DNA of 47,386 nt, from positions 298,338 to 345,723 of the forward strand of contig NZ_AOJE01000070.1 in assembly GCF_000337915.1 (NCBI RefSeq), given 5' to 3'. Below, in pieces: positions 8,393 through 18,500 of the stretch (position 1 is its first letter; every line of letters begins with the position of its first letter). A model generated the notes under the pieces. It did not search any database and was not told the origin of the DNA. It saw only the letters and a list, made by a program, of their open reading frames with translations. The translations under genes were made by a program, and so were the position numbers. Source of the DNA: Halorubrum saccharovorum DSM 1137. Lineage in GTDB: Archaea; Halobacteriota; Halobacteria; Halobacteriales; Haloferacaceae.

Positions 8393-9559
8393 CTAGAACC
8401 CCTGCTCCGCCAGCGCGTCCTCCAGCGCCGCGAGGACGTACTCGACGTTCTTCGGGCGGGCGGAGTGGCCCATACAGCCGATCCGCCAGATGTCGCCGTC
8501 GAGGTCGCCCAGTCCGGAGGCGATCTCCAGGTCGTACTCGTCGAGGAGGTGGGCGATGACGTCGCCGTCGTCGATCCCGTCGGGAACCCGCACCGCGTTC
8601 AGGCTCGGGAGCCAGTACTCGTCGGGGGCGTTCATTTCGAGGCCCAGATCCTGAAGGCCGGCCTTCAGGTCGCCTGCGACCTCGCGGTGGCGCGCCCACC
8701 GCGCTTCGATCCCCTCCTCTGCGACGAGGCGGAGCGCCTCGCGGAGCGCGTACACGTTCGTGATCGGCGCGGTGTGGTGATACGATCGGTCGTCGCCCCA
8801 GTACCCCTCTAAGAGGGAGAGGTCGAGGTACCACGACCGCGGCTGCTCGTCGCGGTCGAGCACCTTGTCCATCGCGCGGTCGTTGAGCGTGAGCGGGCTC
8901 GCGCCCGGCGGACACGAGAGGCACTTCTGGGGCCCGGAGTAGGCGGCGTCGATCCCCCACTCGTCGACGCGCAGTTCGACGCCGCCGAGCGAGGTGACGG
9001 AGTCGGCGATCACCAAGGCGTCGTGGTCGTGCGCGATGGCGGTCAGCTCGGGGACGTTCGGCTGGAGGACCCCGGTCGAGGTCTCCGCGTGGACGAACCC
9101 GAACACGTCCGGCTGGTGCTCGTCGAACGCGCGCTCCACGTCGACCGGATCGAGGGGCTCGCCCCACGGCGCCGACACCTCGACGACCTCGCCGCCGGCC
9201 CGCTCGGCCATCGACTTCATCCGCCCGCCGAAGTAGCCGTTCGTCGGGACCAACATCCTGTCGCCCGGCTCGACGAGGTTACCGATCGCGGCCTCCATCG
9301 ACGCGGAACCGGTCCCCGACACCGGAATGGTCCACTTGTTATCGGTCCGGAACGCGTAGCGCAACAGCTCCTGGACCTCGTCCATCATCTCGACGAACGA
9401 GGGATCGAGGTGGCCGACCAGCGGCGTGCTCATCGCCTTGAGCACGCGCGGGTGGACGTCGCTCGGCCCCGGCCCCATCAGCGTCCGGTCCGGCGGTGTC
9501 AGCTCCCCCACGTCAGGTGCGTCGCCCTCTCGATCGGCCAGCGCGGATGCGTCACTCAT
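8393..9559 (-). CDS. class V aminotransferase (alanine/serine-glyoxylate type)
   Basis: 388 residues, PLP-dependent, fold type I. 'LMGPGPSDVHPRVLKAM' near residue 28 is the start of alanine-glyoxylate/serine-glyoxylate/serine-pyruvate aminotransferases. 'VSGTGSASMEAAIGNL' (80-95) binds the cofactor phosphate, 'HAETSTGVLQP' and 'ADSVTSLGG' hold the ring and the Asp, and Lys212 in 'SGPQKCLSCPPG' is the Schiff-base lysine. It would move an amino group from Ala or Ser to glyoxylate or pyruvate. The start MSDASALAD is preferred over one 11 codons upstream, which would fall in the promoter. It is a separate unit with the same orientation as the flanking genes. Confidence 0.9.
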   Translation of the reverse strand: MSDASALADREGDAPDVGELTPPDRTLMGPGPSDVHPRVLKAMSTPLVGHLDPSFVEMMDEVQELLRYAFRTDNKWTIPVSGTGSASMEAAIGNLVEPGDRMLVPTNGYFGGRMKSMAERAGGEVVEVSAPWGEPLDPVDVERAFDEHQPDVFGFVHAETSTGVLQPNVPELTAIAHDHDALVIADSVTSLGGVELRVDEWGIDAAYSGPQKCLSCPPGASPLTLNDRAMDKVLDRDEQPRSWYLDLSLLEGYWGDDRSYHHTAPITNVYALREALRLVAEEGIEARWARHREVAGDLKAGLQDLGLEMNAPDEYWLPSLNAVRVPDGIDDGDVIAHLLDEYDLEIASGLGDLDGDIWRIGCMGHSARPKNVEYVLAALEDALAEQGF

Positions 9560-9647
9560 GCGACGACCTACCCGGAGCAGCGTCAAAAGCACGACGAAAC
9601 CCGAGAGCCGGAACGGGGTCAGGGATCGCTCCCGGATCCCCGACGGC

Positions 9648-11597
9648 TCACTCCGCGTCGACGAAGTCCGGCTCCGTCCGCTTCTCGTCGCGCTCGTCGA
9701 CGAGGTGGTCGACGAACGCGTCGAGGTCGACGTCGCCGCGCTGGTTCTCGAAGCGGTCGCGCACGGAGACGGTGCCCGCCTCCTGCTCGTCGTCGCCGAC
9801 GATCACCATGTACGGGAGCCGGTCGTCGTGGCCGGCGCGGATCTTGCGACCGACCGTCCAGTCGCGGTCCTCGACCTCGACGCGGAAGCCGGCGTCTTCG
9901 AGTTCGTTCTTCACGCGGTGCGCGTAGCCGAGCGTCTCGTCGGAGACGGGGAGGATGCGGACCTGCTCGGGCGCGAGCCACAGCGGGAAGTCGCCGTCGA
10001 AGTGCTCGATGAGCACCATGAAGAAGCGCTCGTAGCTCCCGTACAGTGCCCGGTGGATCATCACGGGCTCGTGGTCCTCGTTGTCCTCGCCCGTGTAGCT
10101 CAGATCGAACCGGTCGGGCATGTTGAAGTCGAGCTGGACCGTCGGGCCGTCCCAGACGCGACCCAGCGCGTCCTCGAAGCCGAAGTCGATCTTCGGGCCG
10201 TAGAAGGCGCCGTCGCCGGGCTCGACGTCGTAGTCGTAGCCGCCCGATTCGAGCACGTCGCGGAGCTGCTCCTCCGCGGACTCCCAGATCTCGTCGCCGC
10301 CGACCGACTTGTCGGGGCGGGTCGCCAGCGCGACTTCGACGTCCAGATCGAGCGTCTCGACGACCTCGAAGATCATCTCGATCACCGACTCGATCTCCTG
10401 ACGTATCTGGTCCGGCCGGACGAACAGGTGCCCGTCGTCGATGGTGAACGACCAGACCCGCGAGAGACCGGAGAGCTCGCCGCGCTGCTCTTTCCGATAC
10501 ACCTTCCCGTTCTCGAAGTAGCGCTGCGGGAGGTCGCGGTACGACCACGACTGCTGGTCGAAGATCGTCGCGTGGCCCGGACAGTTCATCGGCTTGAGGC
10601 CGTACTCCTCGTCGTTGACGTCGAGGAGAAACATGTCCTCTTTGTAGTTCTCGTAGTGGCCGGACTTCTTCCACAGCTCCGTCCGGAACACGTGGGGCGT
10701 CTCGACCTCCTCGTAGCCGTTCTCGCGGTTGAGCTCGTTGGCGAAGTTCGACAGCTCGCGGAGCACGGTCTTGCCCGGCGGGTGGTACAGCGGGAGCCCC
10801 GGCCCGGTCACCGTCGGGATCGAGAAGAGGTTCATCTCCTGGCCGATCTTCCGGTGGTCGCGCTCTAACGCCTCCTCGCGCAGTTCGAGGTGCTCTTCGA
10901 GGTCGGACTCGGAGGCGAACGCCGTCCCGTAGACGCGGGTCAGCGTGTCGTTGTCCTCGTCGCCGCGCCAGTAGGCGGCCGAGACCTCCAGGAGGGTCGC
11001 CGCGCCGATCTCGCCCGTGGACTCGACGTGGGGGCCCTGACAGAGATCACGCCAGCCGTCCTGTGAGTAGAAGGTGACCTCCTCGTCGTCGGCCTCCTCG
11101 TCGAGGATCTGCAGTTTGTACTCGTTGTCGGCGTAGATCTCCTTGGCCTCCTCGCGGGACCGGACCTCGCGCTCGATGTCGTAGTCCGCCGCGATGATGT
11201 CGTCCATCTCGTCTTCGATCGCGTCGAGGTCGTCCTCGTCGAGGTCCACGTCGGTCACGTCGTAGTAGAACCCCTCGTCGGTCGGGGGGCCGATCGTGAG
11301 CGTCGCCTGCGGGTAGAGCCGCTGGAGCGCCTGCGCGAAGACGTGCGCGGCCGAGTGACGTAACACCGTGAGATACTCGTCGGACTGGTCGGTGACGATC
11401 TCGATCCGCGCGCCGTCGTGGACCTCCGCGTGCTTTTCGACGAGTTCGCCGTCGATCTTCCCCGCGACCGTGTCGCGACCGAGCCCGGGGCCGATCTCGA
11501 AGGCCACGTCCTCGACTGTCGCCCCCGCCGGAACGTCCAGCTCTGATCCGTCCGGAAGGACGACCGTCACGTCGGCCTGCGCATCGGTCTCGCTCAT
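9648..11597 (-). CDS. thrS: threonine--tRNA ligase
   Basis: 649 residues in the full bacterial-type order. A TGS domain (about 7-68) is followed by the N2 editing domain with 'HSAAH' (81-85) and 'DLCQGPHV', which hydrolyses mischarged Ser-tRNA. The class II catalytic core has motif 2-like '[16 protein letters not shown]', the zinc-binding Cys in 'KPMNCPGH', and motif 3 '[14 protein letters not shown]'. A C-terminal anticodon-binding domain ends the protein ('[18 protein letters not shown]'). The bacterial-like N2 editing domain differs from the DTD-like domain of many archaea. The start at 11597 (MSETDAQ) is preferred to one nine codons upstream. It is divergent from the cysteine synthase gene across a region with a 23-bp tandem repeat. 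Confidence 0.97.
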   Translation of the reverse strand: MSETDAQADVTVVLPDGSELDVPAGATVEDVAFEIGPGLGRDTVAGKIDGELVEKHAEVHDGARIEIVTDQSDEYLTVLRHSAAHVFAQALQRLYPQATLTIGPPTDEGFYYDVTDVDLDEDDLDAIEDEMDDIIAADYDIEREVRSREEAKEIYADNEYKLQILDEEADDEEVTFYSQDGWRDLCQGPHVESTGEIGAATLLEVSAAYWRGDEDNDTLTRVYGTAFASESDLEEHLELREEALERDHRKIGQEMNLFSIPTVTGPGLPLYHPPGKTVLRELSNFANELNRENGYEEVETPHVFRTELWKKSGHYENYKEDMFLLDVNDEEYGLKPMNCPGHATIFDQQSWSYRDLPQRYFENGKVYRKEQRGELSGLSRVWSFTIDDGHLFVRPDQIRQEIESVIEMIFEVVETLDLDVEVALATRPDKSVGGDEIWESAEEQLRDVLESGGYDYDVEPGDGAFYGPKIDFGFEDALGRVWDGPTVQLDFNMPDRFDLSYTGEDNEDHEPVMIHRALYGSYERFFMVLIEHFDGDFPLWLAPEQVRILPVSDETLGYAHRVKNELEDAGFRVEVEDRDWTVGRKIRAGHDDRLPYMVIVGDDEQEAGTVSVRDRFENQRGDVDLDAFVDHLVDERDEKRTEPDFVDAE

Positions 11598-11665
11598 ACC
11601 TCTTCGGAACCGGACGAGGGGCATAAGTTTGTTCGATCCCCGTCACGGTCTCACGTCCACGACGC

Positions 11666-11757
11666 TGGCGGTCACGTCCGGACATCCCTGGCGGTCGCAT
11701 CCGGACATCCCTGGCGGTCGCGTCCGGACATCCCTGGCGGTCGCGTCCGGACATCTC
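11666..11757. repeat. 23-bp tandem repeat, four copies, between thrS and cysK
   Basis: Four head-to-tail 23-bp units, TGGCGGTCRCRTCCGGACAT followed by three bases, lie at 11666, 11689, 11712 and 11735 with only one or two differences each. TCCGGA at the centre of each unit is self-complementary. They sit in the 257-bp divergent promoter region, about 70 bp before the thrS start and 100 bp before the cysK start. They could be phased protein-binding sites or simply a minisatellite. Confidence 0.95.
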
Positions 11758-11854
11758 CGTCACGTCTCCCGGCAACTCCCGCCGTCGCCGACGACAAGTG
11801 GCGGCCGACGCGGCCATGGAAACACGCAAAAGGGGCGGCAACGATTGCGGCAAC

Positions 11855-12835
11855 ATGACGACCCATCGGGAGCCCCTGTCGTCGGTGTTGGAGACGATCG
11901 GGGAGACGCCGCTCGTCCGAGTACACGACTCCCCGGACGAGGTGCCGGTGTATGCGAAGCTGGAGTCGTTCAACCCCGGTGCGAGCATCAAGGACCGCAT
12001 CGGGAAGTACATGCTCGAACGCATGCTCGAACGCGGCGACGTGGGGGAGGGCGGCACCGTGGTCGAGCCAACCGCCGGTAACACCGGGATCGGACTGGCG
12101 GTCGCGGCCAAGCAGCTCGGACTGGACGCGGTGTTCGTCGTCCCCGAGCGGTTCTCCGTGGAGAAACAGCAGCTCATGCGCGCGCTCGGCGCCGAGGTGG
12201 TCAACACCCCGAGCGAGGACGGGATGGGGTTCGCGATCGACCGCGCCCACGAGATCGCCGAGGAGCTCGACGACGCGGTCGTCCCTCAGCAGTTCTCGAA
12301 CCCGCTCAACGCCGAGGCGCACTACGCGACCACCGCCCCCGAGATCGGGGACGCGCTCGACGGCGAGGTGGGCGCGGTCGTCGCCGGCTGCGGCACCGGC
12401 GGGACGCTGATGGGGATGGCCCGCTACTTCCGTGAGAAGCACCCCGACACTCACGTCGTCGCCGTCGAGCCCGCCGGCTCCGCGTACCGCGAGTTCCTCG
12501 GCGACGACGTGGCGCACGAGGAGTACAAGACCGAGGGGATCGGCACCCACGACATCGAGCGGAACGAGCTGTTCGACCCGGAACTCGTCGACGACATTCG
12601 GGCCGTCCCCGACCGCGAGGCCCACGAGGAGATGAGCCGACTCGCGGCCGAGGAGGGTCAGCTCGTCGCCTCCTCCGCGGCCGCGAACGCGATCGCGGCC
12701 AAACGGGTCGCGATGGCGATTCGGGACGGCGATATCGACGCCCCCTACGACACCGTCGCCACCGTCTTCCCCGACTCCTCGGAGCGGTACCTCTCGAAGG
12801 GCGTGTACCGGTCGTTCGAGGAGTGGGAAGGGTAA
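11855..12835 (+). CDS. cysK: PLP-dependent cysteine synthase family protein
   Basis: 326 residues, fold type II PLP enzyme. 'GETPLVRV' (16-23) opens the family, Lys46 in 'NPGASIKDRIG' is the Schiff-base lysine, 'PTAGNTGIGLAVAAKQLG' is the substrate carboxylate loop, and 'GCGTGGTLMGMARYF' binds PLP phosphate. Serine as the PLP N1 partner lies in 'DSSERYLSKGVY'. It would make cysteine from O-acetylserine (or O-phosphoserine) and sulfide; a cystathionine beta-synthase activity cannot be excluded because the halophile families are close. There is no CBS domain. The ATG at 11855 is chosen because upstream in-frame ATGs at 11798 and 11816 precede a purine-rich AAAGGGG tract and add no family sequence. 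It converges on the CoA-binding gene. Confidence 0.88.
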   Translation: MTTHREPLSSVLETIGETPLVRVHDSPDEVPVYAKLESFNPGASIKDRIGKYMLERMLERGDVGEGGTVVEPTAGNTGIGLAVAAKQLGLDAVFVVPERFSVEKQQLMRALGAEVVNTPSEDGMGFAIDRAHEIAEELDDAVVPQQFSNPLNAEAHYATTAPEIGDALDGEVGAVVAGCGTGGTLMGMARYFREKHPDTHVVAVEPAGSAYREFLGDDVAHEEYKTEGIGTHDIERNELFDPELVDDIRAVPDREAHEEMSRLAAEEGQLVASSAAANAIAAKRVAMAIRDGDIDAPYDTVATVFPDSSERYLSKGVYRSFEEWEG

Positions 12836-12862
12836 GAGCAGAGCGGCGCCGCGTTCGGTACC

Positions 12863-13285
12863 CTATCCGCGAAGGCGCCCGTGCTCGACCTTCATACACC
12901 GGTCCTGAACGACCTCGATCCCGTCCGCCTCCGCGGCCGCGGCCGCCTCGTCGTGGCTGATCCCCAACTGGAGCCACGCCGCGCCAGCGTCGCCGCGCTC
13001 CGCGTGGCGCTCGCGCACGGCGTCGAGCACCTCCGGAACCTCCTCGCTCGGGCGAAACACGTTCACGAGGTCCACCTCGGCCTCGACATCGGCGAGTTCG
13101 TCGTAGGCCGGTTCGCCGAGCACCTCGTCGGCGAAGGGGTTCACCGGGATCACTCGATACCCGTGGCGCTGGAGGTACGCCGGCACGTTGTGAGCCGCCT
13201 TTCCGGGGGTCGTCGAACAGCCGACCACGGCGATCGTGTCGGCGTCGAGCAGTCGGCCGAGCCCCTCGTCGTCGGTGATAGGCAT
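12863..13285 (-). CDS. CoA-binding (Rossmann) domain protein
   Basis: 140 residues covering a single CoA-binding domain. 'IAVVGCSTTPGKAAHNVPAY' forms the first nucleotide-binding beta-alpha unit, 'GYRVIPVNPFADEVLGEPAY' the second, and 'WLQLGISHDEAA' with a terminal 'VVQDRCMKVEH' complete the YccU-type fold. These proteins bind CoA like the N-terminal domain of succinyl-CoA synthetase alpha but lack the ligase part; their metabolic role is not established. The start MPITDDEG at 13285 is preferred over 13342. It converges on the cysteine synthase with only 27 bp between the stops. Confidence 0.85.
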   Translation of the reverse strand: MPITDDEGLGRLLDADTIAVVGCSTTPGKAAHNVPAYLQRHGYRVIPVNPFADEVLGEPAYDELADVEAEVDLVNVFRPSEEVPEVLDAVRERHAERGDAGAAWLQLGISHDEAAAAAEADGIEVVQDRCMKVEHGRLRG

Positions 13286-13357
13286 GGCTCCGCATACGCG
13301 GTCGCGCGAATTAAACGTCCGGCGGTCTGGCTCACGCGGCACAGTCCCGCCCGGCGA

Positions 13358-13960
13358 TCAGGCCAGTCGGATCTCCGGTTCGCCGTCCTCCGGAACGGTG
13401 ATGACGCCGTCGAACAGCTGTTTGAGGGTGTTCATCGCCTGCTCGTCGTGGGAAGTCGAGTCGATGCTGAACAGCCCGAGCCCGTTCACGCTCTGGATCC
13501 GACCCGTGAACACGTGCAGAAAGCGGAACACCGTCTGGAGGTCCGAGTACATCAACAGCGTCGACAGCGAGTGAACCATCACGCGGTTCTCCTCTATCCC
13601 CCGATCGCCGAACGCCTGCAGGAACTCGGAGAGCTTGATCCCGATGCCCGTCATGTCCACGGGCGAGGAGGCGTACTTGATCCGATCGGACTCGCGAGCG
13701 TCGCTGACGCCCTGCTGGCGGGTGACGCAGTCGACGACGGCCACCGGCTTTCCCTCGTAGGGCGTGCGCTTCTCGTAGTCCTTCAGAACGCGATCTGCGC
13801 CGTCCTTCGTGGTGACGACGATCGCGCCATCGCCGCGCTCGGTCCCGGCCGCCAACAGGTCCATCATCAGCGACCGCTTGCCCGTGAGCGGCGGCCCGGT
13901 GAGAAGGAGGTTCGTTCCGGGTTCGACCTCCTCGGTGAAGTGTGGCCTCAGGTCATACAT
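13358..13960 (-). CDS. RecA-superfamily (KaiC/GvpD-like) ATPase domain protein
   Basis: 200 residues. 'LLTGPPLTGKRSLMMDLLAA' (19-38) is a Walker A loop of the KaiC/RAD55/GvpD type, 'VDCVTRQQGVSD' follows the second strand, and 'NRVMVHSLSTLLMYSD' is the Walker B region, with Ser replacing the usual acidic residue (typical motif D-S-x-S). It ends after the core fold and has no HTH or second KaiC domain. Haloarchaea carry many such single-domain paralogues, some beside signal-transduction genes, with unknown roles. AAGAATATTA (rc of about 14064-14073) is a possible distal promoter element. It is the last gene before tRNA-Arg. Confidence 0.75.
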   Translation of the reverse strand: MYDLRPHFTEEVEPGTNLLLTGPPLTGKRSLMMDLLAAGTERGDGAIVVTTKDGADRVLKDYEKRTPYEGKPVAVVDCVTRQQGVSDARESDRIKYASSPVDMTGIGIKLSEFLQAFGDRGIEENRVMVHSLSTLLMYSDLQTVFRFLHVFTGRIQSVNGLGLFSIDSTSHDEQAMNTLKQLFDGVITVPEDGEPEIRLA

Positions 13961-14175
13961 GGGCGTACCTCAGCGACGACGGGACCGACTCGGGCCACTC
14001 GTTCGGCGATGACGCCGTACGACCAAGACACATCTACTACGGAAACCATACCCGGTCCCGATAATATTCTTTTTGATCGCCCGTGGCTCCGTGGTAGCTG
14101 AGGTCGACCCGATGGTTCCCGATACGATTTTCGAATCGCGGGACTTAACACCCTCAGCGAAGAACCGGGACGTAC

Positions 14176-14250
14176 GGGCGCTTAGCTCAGTCTGGATAGA
14201 GTGCTTGGCTTCGGACCAAGCTGTCGCGGGTTCAAATCCTGCAGCGCCCA
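14176..14250 (+). tRNA. tRNA-Arg (anticodon TCG)
   Basis: A 75-nt cloverleaf. The acceptor GGGCGCT pairs with AGCGCCC (discriminator A). The D stem is GCTC/GAGT with one wobble pair. The anticodon stem CTTGG/CCAAG closes the loop CTTCGGA, so the anticodon is TCG (reads CGA, Arg). The T stem GCGGG/CCTGC surrounds TTCAAAT. CCA is not encoded. TTAACA about 20 bp upstream may be the TATA element. The gene marks the left edge of the accessory block. Confidence 0.97.
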
Positions 14251-14644
14251 TTCGTTTTCATGATGGTTAGGATTCCACAGACAGCGGCGGGTTCGTTATA
14301 AAATACCTCCGTCGACCAAAGTAGATTTCATCAGTTTTCATGTTGCGGGTCGACGCCGCGATGCGGCTCACATCAATCGTGAATAACCGTGTTAAATTTC
14401 TGTGAGTCGAGCCGGTTCTCCGTGTTGGTTCGTGGCTGAGCGCGCTTTGGGCGGCTCGCTTCTTCTCGATTACGCGAAATACGGAGAATACGAACGCTAT
14501 TGAAGTCCCACTACAACAGGAGATATTTCTGACCGGTGTGTGGTCAGTACAGGGACGCAGATATCGACTACGCCCGGAACGAACCGAGCTGCACTCATTC
14601 AGTGTAACAGGTCTTTTAAACTATGTGGGAGGACCACCAACTGC
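14251..14644. other. 394-bp intergenic region after tRNA-Arg
   Basis: The composition is more AT-rich than the genes on its left. It carries the promoter of the creatininase-like gene: CTTTTAAAC at 14613-14621, about 25 bp before the ATG at 14645. A 34-codon frame from GTG 14402 to TGA 14503 looks faintly protein-like ('GGSLLLDYAKYGEYERY') and may be a gene scar, but nothing supports calling it. No repeat of the tRNA 3' end is visible here. Confidence 0.6.
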
Positions 14645-15403
14645 ATGCCTTCTCGCAGGTCAATACTCCTTGAGGAGATGGTATGGCCAGAAGTCGAATC
14701 GGCGCTCGAAAGCGGGATACGGACGGCGATCGTTTCCGTCGGCTCGATCGAACAGCACGGTCCCCACCTCCCGTTGAATATGGACACGCTGGACGGTGAC
14801 GAGCTCTCGCGGCGGATCGCGGAGAAATTGGGGGATGCTCTTGCTGCACCGACGATCCGGCCCGGCTGCTCGGGACATCACATGGAGTTCCCGGGCACGA
14901 TCACTATCCCGCCCGAAACACTGATGGATGTAATCCGGGCATACTGCCGGTCGCTCAATGACCATGGCTTCGAACATATCGTCTTAGTCCCGACGCACGG
15001 CGGGAATTTCGGCCCGGTCAAGACTGTTGCACCTGATGTCGCTCGGGACATCGAAGCCACAGTGATTCCCTTGGCTGACCTCGATGAGCATATGCAGTTA
15101 CTGAATGATGGCCTCAGCAAGGCCGGGATCAAATACGATCAAGACGTGATTCATGCCGGTGCAGCCGAGACGGCAGTGGTATTGGCGGTGAATGAGGATC
15201 TCGTAAGGGTTGAGAACATCGAGTCCGGCCCTGAGGGGGAGATATCTACCGCTCGCCTTCTGAGCGAAGGGTTCAAAGCCATCACTCAAAACGGTGTGCT
15301 TGGCGATCCGACTGAAGCAACCGCTGAAGCCGGCGAAACCATTATTCAGAACGTGGTTGATGCCTACGTTGATCACATCGAGAATGAACGCCGTTCTGTG
15401 TAG
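14645..15403 (+). CDS. creatininase-family amidohydrolase
   Basis: 252 residues. 'VGSIEQHGPHLPLNMDT' (about 24-40) supplies the Glu, His and Asp metal ligands typical of creatininase, MftE and FAPy deformylase (ArfB). 'RPGCSGHHMEFPGTITI' and 'LVPTHGGNFGPV' are the other conserved blocks, the latter with a metal-binding His. The family hydrolyses cyclic or linear amide bonds, using two metals. Which amide is cut here is unknown; creatinine itself is unlikely to be the only option. The start MPSRRSILL at 14645 is chosen over an in-frame start at 14540 because CTTTTAAAC lies ~25 bp upstream and a GGGAGGA tract 12 bp upstream. It faces the helicase operon tail to tail with 127 bp between. Confidence 0.88.
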   Translation: MPSRRSILLEEMVWPEVESALESGIRTAIVSVGSIEQHGPHLPLNMDTLDGDELSRRIAEKLGDALAAPTIRPGCSGHHMEFPGTITIPPETLMDVIRAYCRSLNDHGFEHIVLVPTHGGNFGPVKTVAPDVARDIEATVIPLADLDEHMQLLNDGLSKAGIKYDQDVIHAGAAETAVVLAVNEDLVRVENIESGPEGEISTARLLSEGFKAITQNGVLGDPTEATAEAGETIIQNVVDAYVDHIENERRSV

Positions 15404-15530
15404 ACACGCACCTCGACCGGGGTTGTCGGATTAATGCGCACTCTTCAACGACCAGCTTGTTTCATGCGGTATTGTGTCTGAAGAATACGAGCCCAACAGA
15501 GCCGTTTCATCGGATAGCCGATGATTTGAG

Positions 15531-18500
15531 CTACTCTTCGAACTCGGGATCGACGGTGAGTGAGTCCGGCGCGCAGGGCAGTTGGTTGTGCTGACACCAT
15601 TGGCAGTGCTCGCCAGCAGTGTAGCGACTGAACGAGAACTCGGCGATACTGTTCATCGACTCCGTCACGTCCCCTTCGACTGCTTCGAGTTCGTCCTCGT
15701 CAAACGCCCGCGATTCGACTTTTGGCCCGATCTCACCGACGTACGCGTATCCCGCCTGTGCGATCGGCTCATCGTACAGGTCACGACAGGCCAACAGATA
15801 GATCGGGAGTTGCGTATCGTCCGCTAGGTCGCGGTGGCGTTCGGTCGCCTTGTAGTCGATGACGACCAGTTCGCCGTCGGGTCTCCGATAGACGGCGTCA
15901 ATGTACCCGACGAGTTCGTGCCCACCGATATCGAGTTCGAACTCTCGCTCGGCGTCGACAATCTCGTACTCGGGAAGATCCAACTCGAAGTACCGATCGA
16001 TACACTCCTGGGCCGCCGGGAGCGCGTCCTCGGCGCGGCGCTGACCGGCGAGCCGCTCACAGATGTCGTACCACTCCGCACGCCGATCAGCGTCTTGTTT
16101 CGCGGCTTGCTCTGCCGTGTCGTGGAACAACAACCCGATCTCACGTTGTGACACACCGCTCCCGGTGGTGGTCGCGGACTCTTGGTAATCGGAGAACGCA
16201 TTGACCACGTAGTCGAGGTAGTGACTCCGCGAGCATTCCTCGTACGCCGCGAGTGAGGTGTAGCTGTGCGAGAGTGACGGTGGCGGCGTCGACGGACCCG
16301 TCAGCGACGCCACGTGGAGTGTTTTCTCCTCAGCTCTCGCTGAGAGGTCCCCGTTGAGAGAGGCCGTTGCGAGATCGACCACGCGGTCGCGTGCAGTCTC
16401 GACCGCGAGTTCCTCGCCGTCATGCGTCACGGTCCCGCCGACGTTCCCGATCGTCTCGCCGGCGAGTGTTGACGTCCAATCCGCTGTTGTATCCGGGAGA
16501 CACTCTTCGATGTCGGTCCAGAGTGGGAGATGGCCGCGTTCCGGTTGCCACGGAATTCGTGATGGCAGGATCTCACCCACTGCCTCCGAAACGGGGCGGT
16601 CGTCTTCGGCGTCGTCTCGGTCTTCGCTGCCACCCTGCAAAACGAGGACGTCCTCGGCGCGCGTGATTCCGACGTGGAACACGCGTCGAGTTTCCCGCGC
16701 GTCACGTTCGACGAAGTCCTCGGCGAACGCTGCGTCCGCGCCATCCGAGAGGCCGGTTTCGAGCGCATCGTATGTACGCGAACTTGGAGCCCATTCGTCG
16801 GCCGTGATCTGCGGAATGAGGACGACGGGGAAGTCGAGCCCCTTGCTTTTGTGGATGGTCATGACGTTGACCGCGTCGTCGGCGACATCCGGCTGGCTCG
16901 TGGGTGCGGTGCCACTCTCATCGAACAGGGAGTCGTAGTGTTCGAGCGAGTCGATGAACTCGGGAGTGAGCGGCGGTTGGACGGCGCTGTCTCCGTACTG
17001 TTCGATCACGTCCTCAAGCTGGGCGAGGTCCCGGCGCTCCTGCTCGCTGAGATACCACTCGATGTTCGTGAGCGCCGTGAGTTCGCGGTACAGGTGGCTG
17101 AGTGACGCCGAGTCCCGAAGATCGAGCAGTTCCGTGACGTGGTCACGGGCTTCCGCGATACGCTCGGGTTCCTCGAACTTGTCAAGCGGTGTGTCACGGA
17201 GCGTGTTCACGAGCGGGTCGTCGCCGTCGTTGAGTGTTCGAAGGTCGGCGTCGCACACTCGGTACCGCATCAGGAGGACACGGTTCCAACTCACCTCGTC
17301 TGCCGGCCGGGCGAGCGCTTTCAGGTACGCCGTGACGGTGCCAACGCCAACTGACTCCGTGGCTAAATCCCCCGCCACCTGGTACGGGATCCCGGCATCC
17401 TCGAACTCCTCGATGACGGGTGTGGCGTGGTCATTTTTCCGTACCAGTAACGCGATGTCCCCCGGATCATACGTCTCATCGAGATTCTCTGCGGCACCAC
17501 TCACCAGATTCTGTACGACGGTGCGAAGTTGTGCCGCACTATTTTCTTCCTCTTCGTCATCTGGGAGCTCGACGGTAGCGATGGTGTCCCCGTCGTACGC
17601 GGGTTCGTCAATTCGAGTGAGCGTCTTGTGTCGTTCTCGGTGGTCGAGTTTTGTGATCGCTTCGTTCGCTAAGTTCAAAATTGGCTGTCGGGAGCGGAAG
17701 TTCTCTTCGAGCGGCTCGTCACTGAGTGCTGTGAATGCTTGGTCAAGCTCGTCGGTGATGTTAGCGACGTGCGCACCGCGCCACTCGTAGATCGCCTGAT
17801 CGTCATCGCCAACGACGAACAGGTTGTCGTCGGTGACGAGTGACGTGACGAGGTCGAACTGAAGGCGATCGGTGTCCTGGAACTCGTCACAGAACACGTA
17901 GTCCCACCGCTCGGCGATTTCCTCACCGACCGGCGAATCCATCAGCGCAGCAGTCTCGACGACCAGTCCGTCGAAGTCAATGCGGTTCCGCTCGTCGAGT
18001 TCGCGTTCGTATGCTGCATACCCCGCTGTCAAGTCCCGGGCAGTGAGACAGTCGGAGACGAACGAATCGAGATGGTCGGTGAGTTCGAGATTGAGCTCAC
18101 CAGGAATCCCCGTCGGTGCACCGCTCGCGTACCCGCCGAGCAAGTATTTCGGGAGTTTGTGCGCGTTGTCTGGAAGGCCTCGGGCACCCGCCTCGTGTGC
18201 TTCGAACGCGGCTTCGAGCGCGTCAACCAGATCGATGAGCCGAGTGAGGAAATCGCGTGCGCTCTCCTCGATACCTTGCGTGCCAAGCGCATCGCGTTCA
18301 GCGACTAACTCTGACCGGACAGCCGGGAGCGAGTCAAGAACACTCCCGATCGAGCGGCCACCGAGATGATCGCCCGCAATATTTTCGATGCGGTCAGGAA
18401 GATCGGCGAGCTCGTACACGCGGTCAGTCGGGCCGAGGAATGCGTCGATGTCATCGGGTGTAATCCCGCTGCGTTTCATCGATCCGATGAAGTTCAGTAG

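Noticed and set aside
14226-14250. Search for a repeated tRNA-Arg 3' end as an attachment-site pair
   Set aside because: I saw no second copy of the T-arm/acceptor sequence in the window.
14402-14503. 34-codon frame after tRNA-Arg that looks protein-like ('GGSLLLDYAKYGEYERY')
   Set aside because: Too short and unrecognised; could be a scar of a mobile element but no start context or second conserved block supports it.
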